Source: Lachnospiraceae bacterium (GTDB lineage: Bacteria > Bacillota_A > Clostridia > Lachnospirales > Lachnospiraceae). Taken from it: 6,501 nt of DNA. The stretch lies in contig JAILOC010000138.1 in assembly GCA_024691045.1 (NCBI GenBank), forward strand, positions 1-6,501. Reading direction: 5' to 3'. The position numbers were made by a program, and so were the translations under genes. Numbering within the stretch: the stretch's first letter is position 1; each line of letters begins with the position of its first letter. Shown here one piece after another: positions 5,621 to 6,501 of this stretch. The notes under the pieces were generated by a model. That model saw only the letters and a program-made list of their open reading frames with translations. It was not told the origin of the DNA and searched no databases.

Positions 5621-6501
5621 ACTACGACGACAGTTTTTTACGCAGACAATATCTGATCAATCTTTTCCCGATCATGTTCTCTATATTGGGAGGAACGATC
5701 AACGCTCTGATCGACAGTGTCTTTATCTCTCTTGTACTCGGAAAGGACGGACTCAGTGCAGTCACCCTGTCGATGCCCGTATACCTCGTACTGTGCAGTC
5801 TCGGTGCTCTCATTGCTTCGGGCGGAAGCCTGCTTTCCGCACGTGAAGCCGGCAAGGAGAATATCAAGTCGGCAGTTGAGTATTATCACAGTTCTCTGAC
5901 GCTTACCTTTATATGCGGAGTGCTTTTTTCCGCATTTGCATTTTTCTGCAGACCGCTTTCAGATCTGCTTGCACAGGGAAGTGTGTTGAACGAATATATC
6001 TATCAGTATATATTCGTATCCCTTTTGGGCTCGCTCTCTTTTATGATGCTTTATTCTCCGGTTTTCTATCTCCAGCTTGCCGGAAAACGCAAGGAGATAA
6101 CCATGATGACATTTATCATGGTGAGCCTGGATACCATACTTGATGCGGTTCTTCTTTTCATTTATCCGATGGGAATAACCGGTGCAGCGATCGCAAGCGT
6201 TGCTTCCACACTGATCGCATGTATTTACGGGTTTGCATGTCTTAACAGGAATGGATCGGATTACAGGTTCTCTTTCAAAATGATAGGTGTCAAAGGTACG
6301 GGATCCATTATCCGTTTCGGAAGTCCGACCGCACTCGGCAATTTCTATGATGCGGTAAGGCTGCTCATTATCAATGCCCTGATACTTAAGATAGCAGGAG
6401 TCAGCGGTGCTGCCGTTTGGGCAATATTAAATACGCTTTCGGAGCTGTCACTGATCATTGTATCCGGAATCCCGCAGGCTGCGGCACCCATGACCGGAGT
6501 A
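5617..6501 (+). CDS. MATE-family efflux transporter, N-terminal part (runs off the window)
   Basis: The reading frame stays open for 295 codons to the last base, so the gene is 3'-truncated by the window; MATE proteins are usually about 440-460 aa. It begins with ATG inside the ATGA overlap with the ATP-grasp stop. MATE features include LFPIMFSILGGTINALIDSVFIS (16-38, with the conserved Asp33), the GKDGLSAVTLSMP motif (42-54) and an AGGK/REAGK-like loop (76-80). MGITGAAIASVAS follows at 185-197, and GSPTALGNFYD opens the second repeat (235-245). Several hydrophobic helices are evident, for example about 97-112, 128-152, 162-182 and 186-208. MATE pumps export drugs or metabolites by Na+ or H+ antiport and belong to the MOP superfamily with polysaccharide flippases. 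Tight coupling suggests it may export what the ATP-grasp enzyme makes (inference). The C-terminus and any fused domain are outside the view. Confidence 0.9.
   Translation, partial: MNYDDSFLRRQYLINLFPIMFSILGGTINALIDSVFISLVLGKDGLSAVTLSMPVYLVLCSLGALIASGGSLLSAREAGKENIKSAVEYYHSSLTLTFICGVLFSAFAFFCRPLSDLLAQGSVLNEYIYQYIFVSLLGSLSFMMLYSPVFYLQLAGKRKEITMMTFIMVSLDTILDAVLLFIYPMGITGAAIASVASTLIACIYGFACLNRNGSDYRFSFKMIGVKGTGSIIRFGSPTALGNFYDAVRLLIINALILKIAGVSGAAVWAILNTLSELSLIIVSGIPQAAAPMTGV

Noticed and set aside
5451..6143. Open frames at 5451-5846, 5717-5899 and 5913-6143 on plus, and 5622-5889 on minus
   Set aside because: They conflict with the ATP-grasp and MATE frames, which carry recognisable motifs; the MATE frame runs uninterrupted from 5617 to the window end.

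Overview
The window looks like a chromosomal piece of an anaerobic Clostridia genome, most likely a Lachnospiraceae-type Firmicute. This rests on AGGAG-type ribosome binding sites, TATAAT-type promoters, a YerC/YecD TrpR-like regulator, a degenerate LytM protein next to a bactofilin, and a MATE transporter beside STAS and GGDEF genes. GC content by eye is in the mid-40s. The genus cannot be fixed from the sequence alone. I see no mobile-element gene, rRNA, tRNA or CRISPR array, and no gene-free stretch longer than about 300 bases.

Region 1 (1-851): a histidine-biosynthesis isomerase gene, hisA, ending in a strong intrinsic terminator. The protein is the eukaryotic-type (HIS6/plant-like) HisA rather than the usual bacterial form. 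A 15-base sequence at the very start of the window recurs exactly at 2416-2430.

Region 2 (900-2388): a sigma-A promoter drives two cell-envelope genes. The first encodes a single-pass membrane protein with a coiled coil and a LytM/M23 domain whose metal-binding histidines are gone. The second encodes a bactofilin. A perfect 30-base palindrome closes the pair and separates it from the convergent gene that follows.

Region 3 (2431-2921): a minus-strand TrpR-family (YerC/YecD) regulator and its divergent upstream region. Two adjoining inverted repeats lie exactly over the predicted -10 and -35 of the regulator, as expected for an autoregulatory operator.

Region 4 (2861 to the window end): a plus-strand operon, GGDEF diguanylate cyclase - STAS anti-anti-sigma protein - sugar-transfer-type ATP-grasp enzyme - MATE-family transporter (cut by the window edge). 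Spacings are 22 nt, 10 nt and a 4-nt ATGA overlap. The combination suggests c-di-GMP and partner-switch signalling coupled to making or exporting an envelope or secreted molecule. That functional link is inference. It is the strongest candidate in the window for an undescribed system.
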